DNA of 40,072 bases from Planctomycetales bacterium (GTDB lineage Bacteria; Planctomycetota; Planctomycetia; Pirellulales; Lacipirellulaceae), in assembly GCA_020427145.1 (NCBI GenBank), contig JAGQOU010000038.1, forward strand, positions 1 through 40,072, in the 5' to 3' direction. Below the pieces are notes generated by a model. The model did no database searches. It saw only the letters and a program-made list of their open reading frames with translations, and was not told where the DNA came from. The translations under genes and the position numbers were made by a program. Shown here piece by piece: positions 23,971 through 32,939 of this stretch (position 1 is its first letter; every line of letters starts with the position of its first letter).

Positions 23971-26952
23971 TTACAAGGTCTTCAGGAATTCAATCAGCTC
24001 CTCTTTTTCATCCTCGGATAGATCGGTCCCGTAGGAATGGCCTGTGTTGTGATTGCCGTCGATGGAGGCGTCGAAGAGAAACGGGCCCGCATTCTCGTAT
24101 CCGATGGCGACTGGATCGAAATGCGTCGTACCGACGCGGAATCTTTTGCTGCGATCAGACGGTGGTTTAAGCAATTCGACCATATTCGGCACCGAACCGT
24201 TGTGTAGAAACGGAGCGGTGCTCCACACGCCATTGAGCGGGCGGGCTTTGTATCTCATGAGCGTTTCCTGCGCAGCGTCGGCGGAAAACACCATGGCACC
24301 GCTGGCGCGTTCGTCGTCAAGCGTAAGTTCGTCGCGCCACGGAACGAAGGAGCGAGCGATGGAATTGAAAACGACGTGCGAGAGGATTTCGCGCGCTGGC
24401 ACGTCAGTTGCCGGCGATTCGGGAAACCGTCCCTGGAACGGCAGCGTCTTCAAGCGGCCCGCCAGCATGCCTACGGCGGCGCGCCGGTCTTGCCAATTTC
24501 GCGCCGCAAGCGGATCCGTCCCGAGGACCCCGTCGCGGCCATGAATCCTGTTTATCGGAATGAGCGCGTCATTGGCCCTCCGGCGCGGATCGTCGCGGTC
24601 GATCAGGGCGTGGCACTGAATGCAGTTGGCGCGGTAGACGGCCCGGCCGGCGGAAGCCTTTTCTTGATCAAGCCCGAATTCGACCGGCCACTCTGGCGAC
24701 CAAAGCTTCGTCACGAGTTCCTCGGCCCGTTCAAGGGAGTCGAAATTGATCGACGAGTCGTAGCCGCCGAAGGCGCCCTCGACGTCGACCAAACCGAACA
24801 CGCCGACGACCTGGCCGGCGTTGCGTCCCAGCGGGCCGAATCGCGCCGTGTTATCGACGGCTCCGTTCCATTGGACGTGCACATGCTGCGGCGCGTCCCA
24901 AATGGCCGGGTAGTTCACCGGGGCGTCGGCAGGTCGCGCATTTTCCGGCGCGCGAAGATGCTCGGCGCATGCTTGATTGAGGATCGCTCCCAAAGCATCG
25001 AGGCGGGAATACCCGTACCGAATGCGTTCCGGTTGACTGTCTCGGTCGGCATCGCTGTCGAAGGACGTGCCGTATGCGTTGTAGTCGTTGTATCGCTGTC
25101 GGCGCGACAAGTCTTGTTCAAGCAGCGTCAAGATGACCTGCGCCTGGGCGACGGGAAGCGACGTCCGTCCGGTCAGCCTGCGCACAAAGCGGCCAAACTT
25201 GGTGTTTTGATTGAGTAAAATCAGTTCATTCGATTGCGCCTCGAATAGATCGAGCGGCGCATCGGCGACGGTGAGCTTGATTGCCCGAACCAACTCACTC
25301 AGCCAGCTTTCCACGTCCGTCATGGCCTGACTGCCGTCGACCCAATATTCCTTGCGAGCGAATGTCATTTTCGACGTATGGCATGCCGCGCACGTCAACT
25401 CGATCGCTCCCTTGCCGGTGAAGCCGACCGGATATCCTTCTACGTTCCCCTCGTGCGGACGCCGCGGGAGAAAACCGAAGCTGGCAAGGTAGTCCGAATC
25501 GCGGAATAGCCCCGTACCGTCAGGTTGCTCCAGCACGTTAAAGAAGTCGCGCCGCATTAGCGGCGAGCCCTGGCGAAGCGAGTAGAACTCGACTGCTTCG
25601 TCTGCCGTCCAATTCTGATCGAGAAAGACCACGGGAAGGTCGGATTTCGCAAACCGATCCGCTGGCGCGTCAGCGATCCTTGCGGCGCTAGACATGGCGC
25701 TCGCCGCTGGCCCGAAGCTGCCGCCAACGCTCGTCGGCTGCGCGGGCGCCAGGATTTCGTCAAAGTCGCCGTCACGGACCTCGAAATCGATTGAGATGGC
25801 CTCTGGGCCCTCCTCATCGGTACCTTGACTCTCGGAATAAATTCCTGCTGCGCGAGCAACGGCCTCCTCCTGCAAAGCCGCCATTCGTCGGCGGCGCAAC
25901 TCCGGGTCCGCCGTGACGAAGGCTTCCTGAAACGTAAAGTCGTCGTCTTCGCGGATGCGAATATCGACGGTAACGGGAAAATGGTCCGATAGACTCCGGC
26001 GGTATTCCTCGCGTTCCGATGCGGGAGTTTCCGGCGCGGCGTGAACGACAAAGGATCCGGGGACGAGCGAATCGGCGATAACGCGTTTCGACGCAAAAAT
26101 GTGGTCGATCTGACTGCCATTGACTCGCGTGTGCGGGTAGCTGACCGCAGGATCGCGCACGTGAGTGAATCCAGCGCCCTCCAGGTAGTCGAACATGTAC
26201 TTGAAACCGCTGAGTTTGAACGACGAGTCGTTGCAATCGCCGAGAATGATCGCTTCAGGTTCCTCGCTGGCCGAAGGCAGCGTCAAGGCGTCTCGGGTAG
26301 CCGGATTCGTGAAGTCGCCGAGCAATTTGGCGATTGCGGCCATGCGATTGTGCTTAAAAGGGCCTTGCTGGCTCTTGAGATGAACGCAAATGAGGAGGAC
26401 GTCCGATTGGGGTTGGCCTTGATCAACAGCCGAGATCCAAGCGATGAACGGGTCTCTGGCGAGAACGTCCTTCCCGGAAACCGCGAATTCGGGGGCGACG
26501 AGATTGACAAGCTTCTTGAGACGCACTCGGTCCGAATTAAAGAGCAGTCCGAGGCGCAAGTCGCCTCCCGTGCGTCCGAGAAAGTACCTCCAGCTATCGC
26601 CCATCTCGCGCGCGACTTTGTTCAATTGGAGCGATTGGGGGCGTAGCGAAGTGGACTCTGGCGCGTCCGCGTCGATTTCCGTCACCATCAGTGCGTCGGC
26701 CTGCACCACGTCGCGGATGTAGGCGGCCATTTCGTGCAAATCAGCGTCGGTACGCGGAGGCAGCGCGTCGTTTCCTCTGAGCTCCGGAAAACCTCGTTCC
26801 GCCGTGGAGCTCAGTCGTTCAATATTCCAGACGCCGATGCGCAGGGCGTCTTGAGCGAATGCGGACTGCGACCACATCGCGGCGCACATGGCCAGCAGTA
26901 AGAAACTCGACGTCAGGAGGCGAGTGATCAGTTGCGGGGCGACCTGCTTCAT
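23971..26952 (-). CDS. Exported fusion of an endonuclease/exonuclease/phosphatase domain and a di-heme cytochrome domain
   Basis: This 993-residue protein starts at ATG 26952 with AAGGAG 10 nt upstream and a classical signal peptide (LLTSSFLLLAMCAAMWSQSA, cleaved near AFAQ). Residues 35-340 form an EEP (DNase I-like) domain: GVWNIE at about 41-46, VTEID at 90-94, CVHLKS at 189-194, GDCND at 238-242, QIDHIF at 281-286 and SDHFP at 322-326, so all catalytic positions are present. A linker (about 345-440) follows, then a di-heme cytochrome domain like the RoxA/di-heme cytochrome c peroxidase group. Its heme motifs are CAACH at 521-525 and CIQCH at 777-781, with the family-like segment NGVWSTAPFLHNGSVPNMVE near the end. 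It is probably periplasmic. The fusion is one uninterrupted frame and no neighbour is clearly linked. Confidence 0.92.
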   Translation of the reverse strand: MKQVAPQLITRLLTSSFLLLAMCAAMWSQSAFAQDALRIGVWNIERLSSTAERGFPELRGNDALPPRTDADLHEMAAYIRDVVQADALMVTEIDADAPESTSLRPQSLQLNKVAREMGDSWRYFLGRTGGDLRLGLLFNSDRVRLKKLVNLVAPEFAVSGKDVLARDPFIAWISAVDQGQPQSDVLLICVHLKSQQGPFKHNRMAAIAKLLGDFTNPATRDALTLPSASEEPEAIILGDCNDSSFKLSGFKYMFDYLEGAGFTHVRDPAVSYPHTRVNGSQIDHIFASKRVIADSLVPGSFVVHAAPETPASEREEYRRSLSDHFPVTVDIRIREDDDFTFQEAFVTADPELRRRRMAALQEEAVARAAGIYSESQGTDEEGPEAISIDFEVRDGDFDEILAPAQPTSVGGSFGPAASAMSSAARIADAPADRFAKSDLPVVFLDQNWTADEAVEFYSLRQGSPLMRRDFFNVLEQPDGTGLFRDSDYLASFGFLPRRPHEGNVEGYPVGFTGKGAIELTCAACHTSKMTFARKEYWVDGSQAMTDVESWLSELVRAIKLTVADAPLDLFEAQSNELILLNQNTKFGRFVRRLTGRTSLPVAQAQVILTLLEQDLSRRQRYNDYNAYGTSFDSDADRDSQPERIRYGYSRLDALGAILNQACAEHLRAPENARPADAPVNYPAIWDAPQHVHVQWNGAVDNTARFGPLGRNAGQVVGVFGLVDVEGAFGGYDSSINFDSLERAEELVTKLWSPEWPVEFGLDQEKASAGRAVYRANCIQCHALIDRDDPRRRANDALIPINRIHGRDGVLGTDPLAARNWQDRRAAVGMLAGRLKTLPFQGRFPESPATDVPAREILSHVVFNSIARSFVPWRDELTLDDERASGAMVFSADAAQETLMRYKARPLNGVWSTAPFLHNGSVPNMVELLKPPSDRSKRFRVGTTHFDPVAIGYENAGPFLFDASIDGNHNTGHSYGTDLSEDEKEELIEFLKTL

Positions 26953-27395
26953 GATGCGGTGACTCCTTCGATTCACGGCGTGGATACGGCAACATCGTCG
27001 TGTGCGATCGAGTTCTCGCACGAAGCATTCCTACAAGCGGCGCGGACTGCAAGACGCTGAGCGTCCTGGCGTTTTGCACTGGCGCGAGCAGTGCGCGCGC
27101 ATTGTCGTCGCCGTGGGTTAAGTTGTCACGAATTTTCTTGTGCGACAGATGGTGCTGCCAGGCGTTTTCGGTTCAATCGGACTGCGGCGACGCGCCATTC
27201 ACGATTCGCCGTGACACGGCGGGCCCTGCTGCAGTCGCCCGGCGGGCAAAAGCCCGCGTTTTCTCCATTTTCCTTGCGCAATACTCTTCGAGATTTCAAT
27301 GGGCTAAGAGGGACATGGATTGTCCGCCATCCTCAGGCGACGAGCTGGCTCTCCGGACGAGCGACGCTGCGCCGCTCCTATGACGGGGCTCCCCA
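26953..27395. other. 443-bp region between divergent genes, with a terminator-like hairpin
   Basis: The region should contain promoters for the EEP-cytochrome gene (leftward) and the gene at 27396 (rightward). At 27242-27257 the perfect hairpin GCGGGCAAAAGCCCGC is followed by GTTTTC on the plus strand. This resembles an intrinsic terminator or leader attenuator, although no gene ends upstream on that strand. No other feature is recognised. Confidence 0.5.
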
Positions 27396-28091
27396 ATGCC
27401 GGAATCGCCGCAAGGTCTCGCTCTGCTGGATCGCGCTAACCGCCTACTTGAGCAGGCCCGGTCCTTGGAAGATCTCAAATCGGTCCGCGACGCCGCCGAG
27501 GCGGCGCGGACATTCGCCAAGGCGGCCCAATTGGGTCTGGAACTGCAGAACCGGGCCGCGGAACTCAAACTGCGGGCCGAACGCAAAGCAGGCGCCTTTT
27601 TGTCCGGATTGGGACTCCATGGGGGCGATCGCCGATCAAAGACGCGCAATGTCTCCTTGAACTTGGACGATCTGGGGATCAAGAAACACCAGTCTCGCCG
27701 TTGGCAAATGGCCGCCTCGGTCCCCGACGCCGACTTCGAGCGGTTTTTGCAGTCGAAGAACCAAGTGGGGGAGGAGATTACGGGCGCGAGCCTGTTGCAC
27801 TTGGCCAAAACGCTCCGTCGCCATCGCCCCGCGCAGCCGACTTCGCTGAAAAGCCGAGCGCCGAAGCGACTGTCTGCTGCGGCGGACCCTCCGAGCGAAT
27901 GGCAGGAATTGGTGGGCGAACTGATTGCCCAACAGGACCAACTCTGGCGTTTGCTGGAGCCAATTTGCGGCGATTCTGCCATTAGTTTGCGACCGGAGGA
28001 ACGCCGCTACCTCCGCCGACTGACGGCCGACATCCGCGACGCCCTGGCGGGCTTGGCAGCACTCTATCCGAGCGAAACTGCGCGCGACTAG
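27396..28091 (+). CDS. Hypothetical protein of a mobile-element-associated type
   Basis: The 231-residue soluble protein has a helical N-terminus (LEDLKSVRDAAEAARTFAKA followed by ELQNRAAELKLRAERKAGAF), then LHGGDRRSKTRNVSLNLDDLGIKKHQSRRW. I recall this layout from short proteins in phages, plasmids and integrated elements, often near DNA methyltransferase or ParB-like genes. The segment DDLGIKKHQSRRWQMAASVP resembles a helix-turn-helix, so DNA binding is plausible. The C-terminal half is less conserved in appearance and mostly helical. There is no signal or membrane segment. The ATG at 27396 lacks a strong ribosome binding site. No partner gene is adjacent, so its role here is unknown. Confidence 0.75.
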   Translation: MPESPQGLALLDRANRLLEQARSLEDLKSVRDAAEAARTFAKAAQLGLELQNRAAELKLRAERKAGAFLSGLGLHGGDRRSKTRNVSLNLDDLGIKKHQSRRWQMAASVPDADFERFLQSKNQVGEEITGASLLHLAKTLRRHRPAQPTSLKSRAPKRLSAAADPPSEWQELVGELIAQQDQLWRLLEPICGDSAISLRPEERRYLRRLTADIRDALAGLAALYPSETARD

Positions 28092-28673
28092 CCGAGGGAG
28101 CAAGCAGAGGACTCGTCGCGACGACGTAGATTTTCCGTGCTACGACTTTTTTCTTGCATCCATTCGCGATAGGAGTAGGATCGGCGGACCGGGTCCGCAG
28201 TTCGCCGCCATTAGTGCGATACCGCTATTCGCAACATGGCGCGTACGGCGAAGGGCGGTTGCGTGATCGGATTATTGGGCGTCCCGCCGCTCGATGGGAC
28301 CGCCCATGGATGTCGACTCGCTACGGCGCACGCCGAGAGCGGCGAACGCTTCGCGTGTCGCATCGCCCCGCTTCGGTCGTCCGCGACTTTGACATCAACC
28401 GCCACGATCGATCATGGGGCGCCGCTCGTCGCATGTTCTACGGAGCGCGGCGGTGCTCCGGTGGTCAAGTCGAAACTCATCTGCTACGCCGTCTGCCATT
28501 GTGGGCTCCGCTGGGAAGACGGTCCGGCCGCGGTGCAGGCATTCATCGAAAGGCAAGATTCAAGCTGGGATGAACTTGAAACGCTCTCGCCAGCGGCGTT
28601 TGACGCTCGCTGAAGTTCCCGCAGTCGAGGCTCGGCGACGGCGCTGACGAGCCAATTGACAGGAGATCCAACA
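28092..28673. other. 582-bp region before the protease cluster
   Basis: A 125-codon frame (28236-28613) is open on the plus strand, but it has no ribosome binding site, a mixed composition and no recognisable domain, so I do not call it a gene. The region most likely contains the promoter of the protease cluster. No clear -35/-10 pair was identified. Confidence 0.4.
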
Positions 28674-29924
28674 ATGAAGACAGGCTTCCGATTCGTCGTT
28701 AGCGTCGTCGCCGGCGCGCTGCTCGCTGCGGTTGGCGATGCACGGGAGTTCGAGCCGGTCGAGTCGTCTCCGCGTCCGACGGTTGAGGCCTATCGCCTCT
28801 TGTTTCACTCCGTGGAGCGACCAAGCGGTCTGGAGGTTGTCGGCGTCCAGCCCGGGAGCCCCGTCCTTGAGATGGAATCGTCGAACCAGGCCGACTTGCG
28901 GGGCGTGATGGAATTGGGCGACGTCGTTTCGGCGGTAGACAGTCGGCCAATTCGGAGCTTCGCGGACTATTTCACTGCCATGGACGCGTCCGCAGCGAAC
29001 GGCGGGCGGGTCGAATTGACGGTCATCGATCGCAACACGCGACAGCCGCGACGCTGGTTGGTCCAGGCTCGCAAAGTTCAAGTCCCGGCCGGCGCGGGCC
29101 CGCCGAGCCGCAAGCGTAAGGCGCACTTTCTGCTGATCGGGCTCACCAACGATCTCGATATTGGCGCCGCGATGCAGGACACGCTTGCGCTCTGGCAACA
29201 CCCGATCGAGAATATTGAACCGGACCGCAAAGGAAACGTCCGCGTCATTCAGGGCGCCGAGTGTCAGGCCGGTCCGATACTCCGCGCGGTCGAGGATTTG
29301 CAGGTGGCCGCCCGCGACACGGTTTTTTGCCTCTATTGCGGTCATGGCGCGTTTGACCCCGCTCGGGCGACGCCCGACGATCCCTCGCGCGGACACCATT
29401 TTCAGATTCGCCCTTCGGGCGACCTGATGCGCAAGACGCTGAGCGACGCGCTCGCCGCGAAAGGCGCCCGCTTGACCGTGTTGATTTCCGACACCTGCAA
29501 TATCGAGGATCGAGCGCGTCCGGCCGTGGAGATGCTGGAAGAGGAGCGCACGGTCATGGTGATGGGCCTCGCTCCCTTCGAGCGGCTGCTATTCAACTAT
29601 CGCGGCGTGGTCGACATCAGCGGGACGGATTTCGGACAGTATGGATTTTGCCAAAGCGGCTACGGCTCGTGGGTCAGCGCATCAGGCCTTCCGGTGCTGG
29701 AACGGCATTCCGATTGGCAGTCCGCGTGCGACCAGCTTCGGTTGGTGGTGGACGCCGATTTTCAAACCAAGCGGGCGAAATACGGAATCGCGCAACCGCA
29801 CTTGACTCCCGTTGCGTTTCGATTGGAGGTGATTCGCGACGAACCGGTGAGCCCGATGACCATCCGAGATCCCCCGCAGCCCAAAGAGGTGAGTTATCGC
29901 GTGCGGGTGCCAGTGGCGCCCTGA
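28674..29924 (+). CDS. Exported PDZ-caspase (peptidase clan CD, C14-like)
   Basis: The 416-residue protein has a signal peptide (about 6-22, FRFVVSVVAGALLAAVGDA). A PDZ-like domain (about 40-135) is recognised by LEVVGVQPGSPVLEM and LRGVMELGDVVSAVDSRPI. A caspase/metacaspase-like fold follows from about 150 (HFLLIGLTND). The catalytic dyad is visible: His224 in LYCGHGAFD and Cys275 in LISDTCNIED, in the order and context of clan CD peptidases. AMQDTLALW after the first strand also fits. It should cleave after a basic or acidic residue, but the specificity is unknown. The ATG at 28674 follows AGGAG; an in-frame ATG at 28656 is less likely. It is the first of five same-strand genes, three of which encode proteases of unrelated clans. 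Confidence 0.87.
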   Translation: MKTGFRFVVSVVAGALLAAVGDAREFEPVESSPRPTVEAYRLLFHSVERPSGLEVVGVQPGSPVLEMESSNQADLRGVMELGDVVSAVDSRPIRSFADYFTAMDASAANGGRVELTVIDRNTRQPRRWLVQARKVQVPAGAGPPSRKRKAHFLLIGLTNDLDIGAAMQDTLALWQHPIENIEPDRKGNVRVIQGAECQAGPILRAVEDLQVAARDTVFCLYCGHGAFDPARATPDDPSRGHHFQIRPSGDLMRKTLSDALAAKGARLTVLISDTCNIEDRARPAVEMLEEERTVMVMGLAPFERLLFNYRGVVDISGTDFGQYGFCQSGYGSWVSASGLPVLERHSDWQSACDQLRLVVDADFQTKRAKYGIAQPHLTPVAFRLEVIRDEPVSPMTIRDPPQPKEVSYRVRVPVAP

Positions 29925-30043
29925 CGCAGTCATCTCAGCGGTCGCGCGGGGCGCCATTCGGTAGCCATGCCCGCCTCGATCGAGACGGGCGCCGCGACGG
30001 ATATCGACGAACAACCTGCACGTTAAACCCGGGGGAGATAGCG

Positions 30044-30583
30044 ATGCCGACTAAACAGAGCTCAGATCGTCGCCAGATGATCGCAGGCGGTTTGGGATTG
30101 GGGACCTTGGCGGCCGCAGCGTCGTTGGCAATGGCCGATGAGCAGGCCGTTGACGGGCCGTCCGTCAGCGTCGAAGTCGAGTCGACCGAGGGACCGGCAG
30201 TCGAGTCCGCCGGCGGATCGGTCGACGCTGAGATCACGCAACTGGACGACGGTTTCGACGTGGCGCCGCTGGCGATCGGCCAGATTTCGCAGGCGTTTCG
30301 CACGTTCACGTTCGTGCTGGGCGACGGCGACTTCTCCGAACAGACGTCGGCGGTGCCGCGTCCCAACAACGCCGGGTTCGTCACGTTTCTCAACACGTTG
30401 AACTACGCATTCGTCACCTCCTCCGGCAGCACGACGATCAAGGAACGCCCACTGGGACAGTTCTTTGCACGAGTGGGACTCCGCGGCAACAACCTCGTTT
30501 GTACGGTGCGCTTGACCGATCGCAATGCGGACGATGCGGTCCGCATCACCGTTTCCGCCGGTGTGCTGTTCTGGACGTCGTGA
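30044..30583 (+). CDS. Small Tat-exported protein of unknown function in the protease cluster
   Basis: The 179-residue protein starts at ATG 30044 with GGGGGAG 6 nt upstream. The N-terminus SSDRRQMIAGGLGLGTLAAA is a twin-arginine signal, implying export in folded form. After an acidic low-complexity linker (about 30-75, rich in Glu, Ser and Val), a C-terminal domain of about 100 residues follows (AFRTFTFVLGDGDFSEQTSA, GFVTFLNTLNYAFVTSSGST, GLRGNNLVCTVRLTDRNADD). It looks like an all-beta sandwich. I do not recognise a family. It lies between the caspase and the subtilase, so it may be a substrate, inhibitor or effector released by cleavage of the linker; this is inference from position only. 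A near-perfect palindrome (29969-29990) lies upstream. Confidence 0.8.
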   Translation: MPTKQSSDRRQMIAGGLGLGTLAAAASLAMADEQAVDGPSVSVEVESTEGPAVESAGGSVDAEITQLDDGFDVAPLAIGQISQAFRTFTFVLGDGDFSEQTSAVPRPNNAGFVTFLNTLNYAFVTSSGSTTIKERPLGQFFARVGLRGNNLVCTVRLTDRNADDAVRITVSAGVLFWTS

Positions 30584-30684
30584 ACGGAATTGAAATGCGC
30601 CCGCGACGCAGTCCCGGGGCGCCGGATCCGTTAGCGCCAAGCGACGGGGCCGGCGCGTCACACTCAACTGTAAGGAGTCTTGGA

Positions 30685-32226
30685 ATGAGTCGTCTTCGCC
30701 GTTGTCGTCCGCTGCTCCACTTGGCGTGCGCCTATGGTTTAGCTTCTATCGGCGTTTTCGCCGTCTCCCTGACGGCTCGCGCTCAGGAGGCCGTGCCCGG
30801 GGAATACATCATCGTGTTGCGCGAAGATGCAATGAACGTCGCCGACGTCAGCGCGATGTCAGCGGGCGAGCGCAAATCCGTTCTCGCGGACCTGGCGGAA
30901 AACCTGCTCCCCAAACGGGGCGCCGAGATCACGCGGACGTTCCGCCTCGTCAACGCCGTCGGCGTCCGCGTGCCCGTCGACCAGGACCGACCTCCGGAGG
31001 AAATGCGGGTCGAGGTTCAAGCGACGCTTAACGACGACGTCGAACTCATCGAGCCGAACTATCTCTTCTACCAGGACGACGAGGCGACGGACGCGGGCGA
31101 AGTCGATCCCCGGCTGTCTGACCTCTGGTACTTGGAGCGGATTCACGCGCCCGAGGCGTGGGAGATTCGCAACGAAAGTCCGACGGTCGTGGTCGCCGTC
31201 GTCGACACCGGCGTCTTCATGGATCACGAAGACTTGCAGGGGAACATCTGGACCAACCAGATCGAAGCGGCCGGCGCCCCCGGGGAAGACGATGATGGGA
31301 ACGGATTCGTCGACGACATCCACGGGGTGGATTTTTTCAACGACGATTCCGATCCTTCGCCTGACTTTGTTACGCGTCCCAACGGCCAGAAGGAGTTCGA
31401 GGCGCACGGCACTCACGTGTCGGGAACCATCGGCGCGGTGGCCAATAGCGTCGGCATTGTGGGAATTTCCCGTCGCGTCAAGATCATGCCGCTGAAGTTC
31501 CTGGGCGGTTCGCGCGGCAGCGGCAGTACGACGGACGCCCTGGCGGCGATTGACTACGCGGTGCTCAACGGCGCCCGCATCATCAACAACAGTTGGGGGG
31601 GCGGCGGTGCGTCAGTCGCCCTCCAGCGGGCGATCGAACGAGCGAATAGCGCCGGCGTGCTCTTCACCGCCGCAGCGGGCAACGGCGGCTTCGACGGGAT
31701 CGGCGATGACAACGACGGCAGCCCTCACTTTCCGTCGAGTTACGACGTTCCGAACATTCTCGCCGTCGCAGCGACGGGGGTCTCCGAAGCTGATCCATTG
31801 ACGGTCTTTTCCAACTTTGGCACGAGCAGCGTGGACCTGTCGGCCCCGGGACAACGCATCCTCAGCGCCATTCCAGCCGGCGCGGATCCCAGTCAACCGA
31901 CCAGCGGATATGCGTTCTTCAACGGCACCTCGATGGCCACGCCCATCGTTACCGGGAGCGCAGCATTGCTGATGGCCGAGTATCCCAGCCTGAATCATTT
32001 GGCGATACGCCAGCTGATGCTCGAAACCGTGGACCCCGTTCCGCTGTTGACCGGCAAGGTCGCCTCGGGCGGGCGATTGAACTTGGCCCGCGCGATGCGC
32101 CCGACGGCGCCCGCCCCGGCGGGGTCCGAAGCGCCGGTCGCCATGAATGCGGACGATCCGCTGGAGAATGTGAGCGCCGTGTTTCGGCCGGCTTTTACGG
32201 CAGCCGTACAGGAAAAGTCGGATTGA
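30685..32226 (+). CDS. S8 subtilisin-like serine protease with I9 propeptide
   Basis: The 513-residue exported protease begins at ATG 30685 with AAGGAG about 8 nt upstream and has a signal peptide ending near TARA (residues 30-33). An inhibitor I9 propeptide follows (GEYIIVLREDAM to ELIEPNYLFYQ, about 38-130), acting in family members as chaperone and inhibitor of the enzyme. The catalytic triad is complete: Asp174 in VVAVVDTGVFMDHEDL, His241 in AHGTHVSGTIGA, Ser416 in FFNGTSMATPIV, with the oxyanion Asn333 in AAAGNGG. A calcium-loop-like acidic segment (DDDGNGFVDDIHGVDFFND) is inserted after the Asp region. The 85-residue C-terminal extension beyond the usual fold is Ala/Pro-rich and ends AAVQEKSD. 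It should be active outside the cytoplasm. It is followed by a putative propeptide-like lipoprotein gene. Confidence 0.95.
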   Translation: MSRLRRCRPLLHLACAYGLASIGVFAVSLTARAQEAVPGEYIIVLREDAMNVADVSAMSAGERKSVLADLAENLLPKRGAEITRTFRLVNAVGVRVPVDQDRPPEEMRVEVQATLNDDVELIEPNYLFYQDDEATDAGEVDPRLSDLWYLERIHAPEAWEIRNESPTVVVAVVDTGVFMDHEDLQGNIWTNQIEAAGAPGEDDDGNGFVDDIHGVDFFNDDSDPSPDFVTRPNGQKEFEAHGTHVSGTIGAVANSVGIVGISRRVKIMPLKFLGGSRGSGSTTDALAAIDYAVLNGARIINNSWGGGGASVALQRAIERANSAGVLFTAAAGNGGFDGIGDDNDGSPHFPSSYDVPNILAVAATGVSEADPLTVFSNFGTSSVDLSAPGQRILSAIPAGADPSQPTSGYAFFNGTSMATPIVTGSAALLMAEYPSLNHLAIRQLMLETVDPVPLLTGKVASGGRLNLARAMRPTAPAPAGSEAPVAMNADDPLENVSAVFRPAFTAAVQEKSD

Positions 32227-32387
32227 GCGCGAGCCGTTAGGGTCGCTTGGCGTGCGACCTGGGTTGCTCTTGGAGAGTGCGTCACCAACAATTCGAAGAG
32301 GAAAGGAGCGTATGTCGTGCGGGGTCGACGGGGCGCGACGGTCCCGTCTTCCGCAGATGTCCACGCGGCCGCGGCGAGGAGTCGGGA

Positions 32388-32939
32388 ATGGCAGTCCGTC
32401 GACGTGTGGTCTTTGTGAGTTTGACGCTCGGCTTATTCGTCGCCTGCCGGCAGCCGGAGACGTCGGTTCCGGACGGCAATGCGGTGCATGAGTTCCCTGT
32501 CGTCGTAACCTTCGAGACGGCCGAGTCGCTCGAGAATCTGCAGGACGCCAACCTGCCGGGCATCGAGGTGGCGGACGTCCGGGCAGCGCTCCCCGGCGTA
32601 GAATCCGTCTTCGAGTTGCAGATTCAAACGCGTCTATCCCGCGCCGCGGCGTTGGAACGCCTGAGCCACACGCCTGGCGTCGGGTCGGCGCGTCCAGTCC
32701 GCGAGCACCGCTACAGCGTCCTGGTTGAATTTGGCGAACCCCTCTCCGTCACGGAGGCCGAGCATCGCTTGGCAAGCTTGGCTCCGCTGTTGGTTCGGTC
32801 GCCGGGCGGGCGGGATCGATCGTCGTATTTCGAGGCTGTGTTCGAAACGGACGCGGCAGCGACGGCTCTCCTGCCGCGTCTATCGGCGCTGCCCGGAGTG
32901 GAGCTTGCCGAATTGAATCAGCAGTACCAGCAGGAATAA
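32388..32939 (+). CDS. Putative lipoprotein resembling two subtilase propeptide (I9) units
   Basis: The 183-residue protein starts at ATG 32388 with GAGGAG upstream. Its hydrophobic N-terminus ends LGLFVAC, a plausible lipobox (Cys20), so it would be lipid-anchored. The mature part shows two similar units: one running from VVTFETAESLENLQ to LERLSHTPGVGSARPV, the other from RYSVLVEFGEPLSVTEAEHR to LSALPGVELAELNQQYQ. The pattern of a strand, a helix and a final PGV..(A/L)(R/E)(P/L) strand recalls the I9 propeptide of S8 proteases, in particular the VELIEPNYLFYQ end of the neighbouring enzyme. It may inhibit or fold the subtilase encoded 160 bp upstream. This similarity was seen by eye and needs profile or structural comparison. 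Confidence 0.6.
   Translation: MAVRRRVVFVSLTLGLFVACRQPETSVPDGNAVHEFPVVVTFETAESLENLQDANLPGIEVADVRAALPGVESVFELQIQTRLSRAAALERLSHTPGVGSARPVREHRYSVLVEFGEPLSVTEAEHRLASLAPLLVRSPGGRDRSSYFEAVFETDAAATALLPRLSALPGVELAELNQQYQQE

Noticed and set aside
28236..28613. A 125-codon frame upstream of the caspase gene
   Set aside because: No ribosome binding site, no recognisable domain, and a composition that changes along its length.
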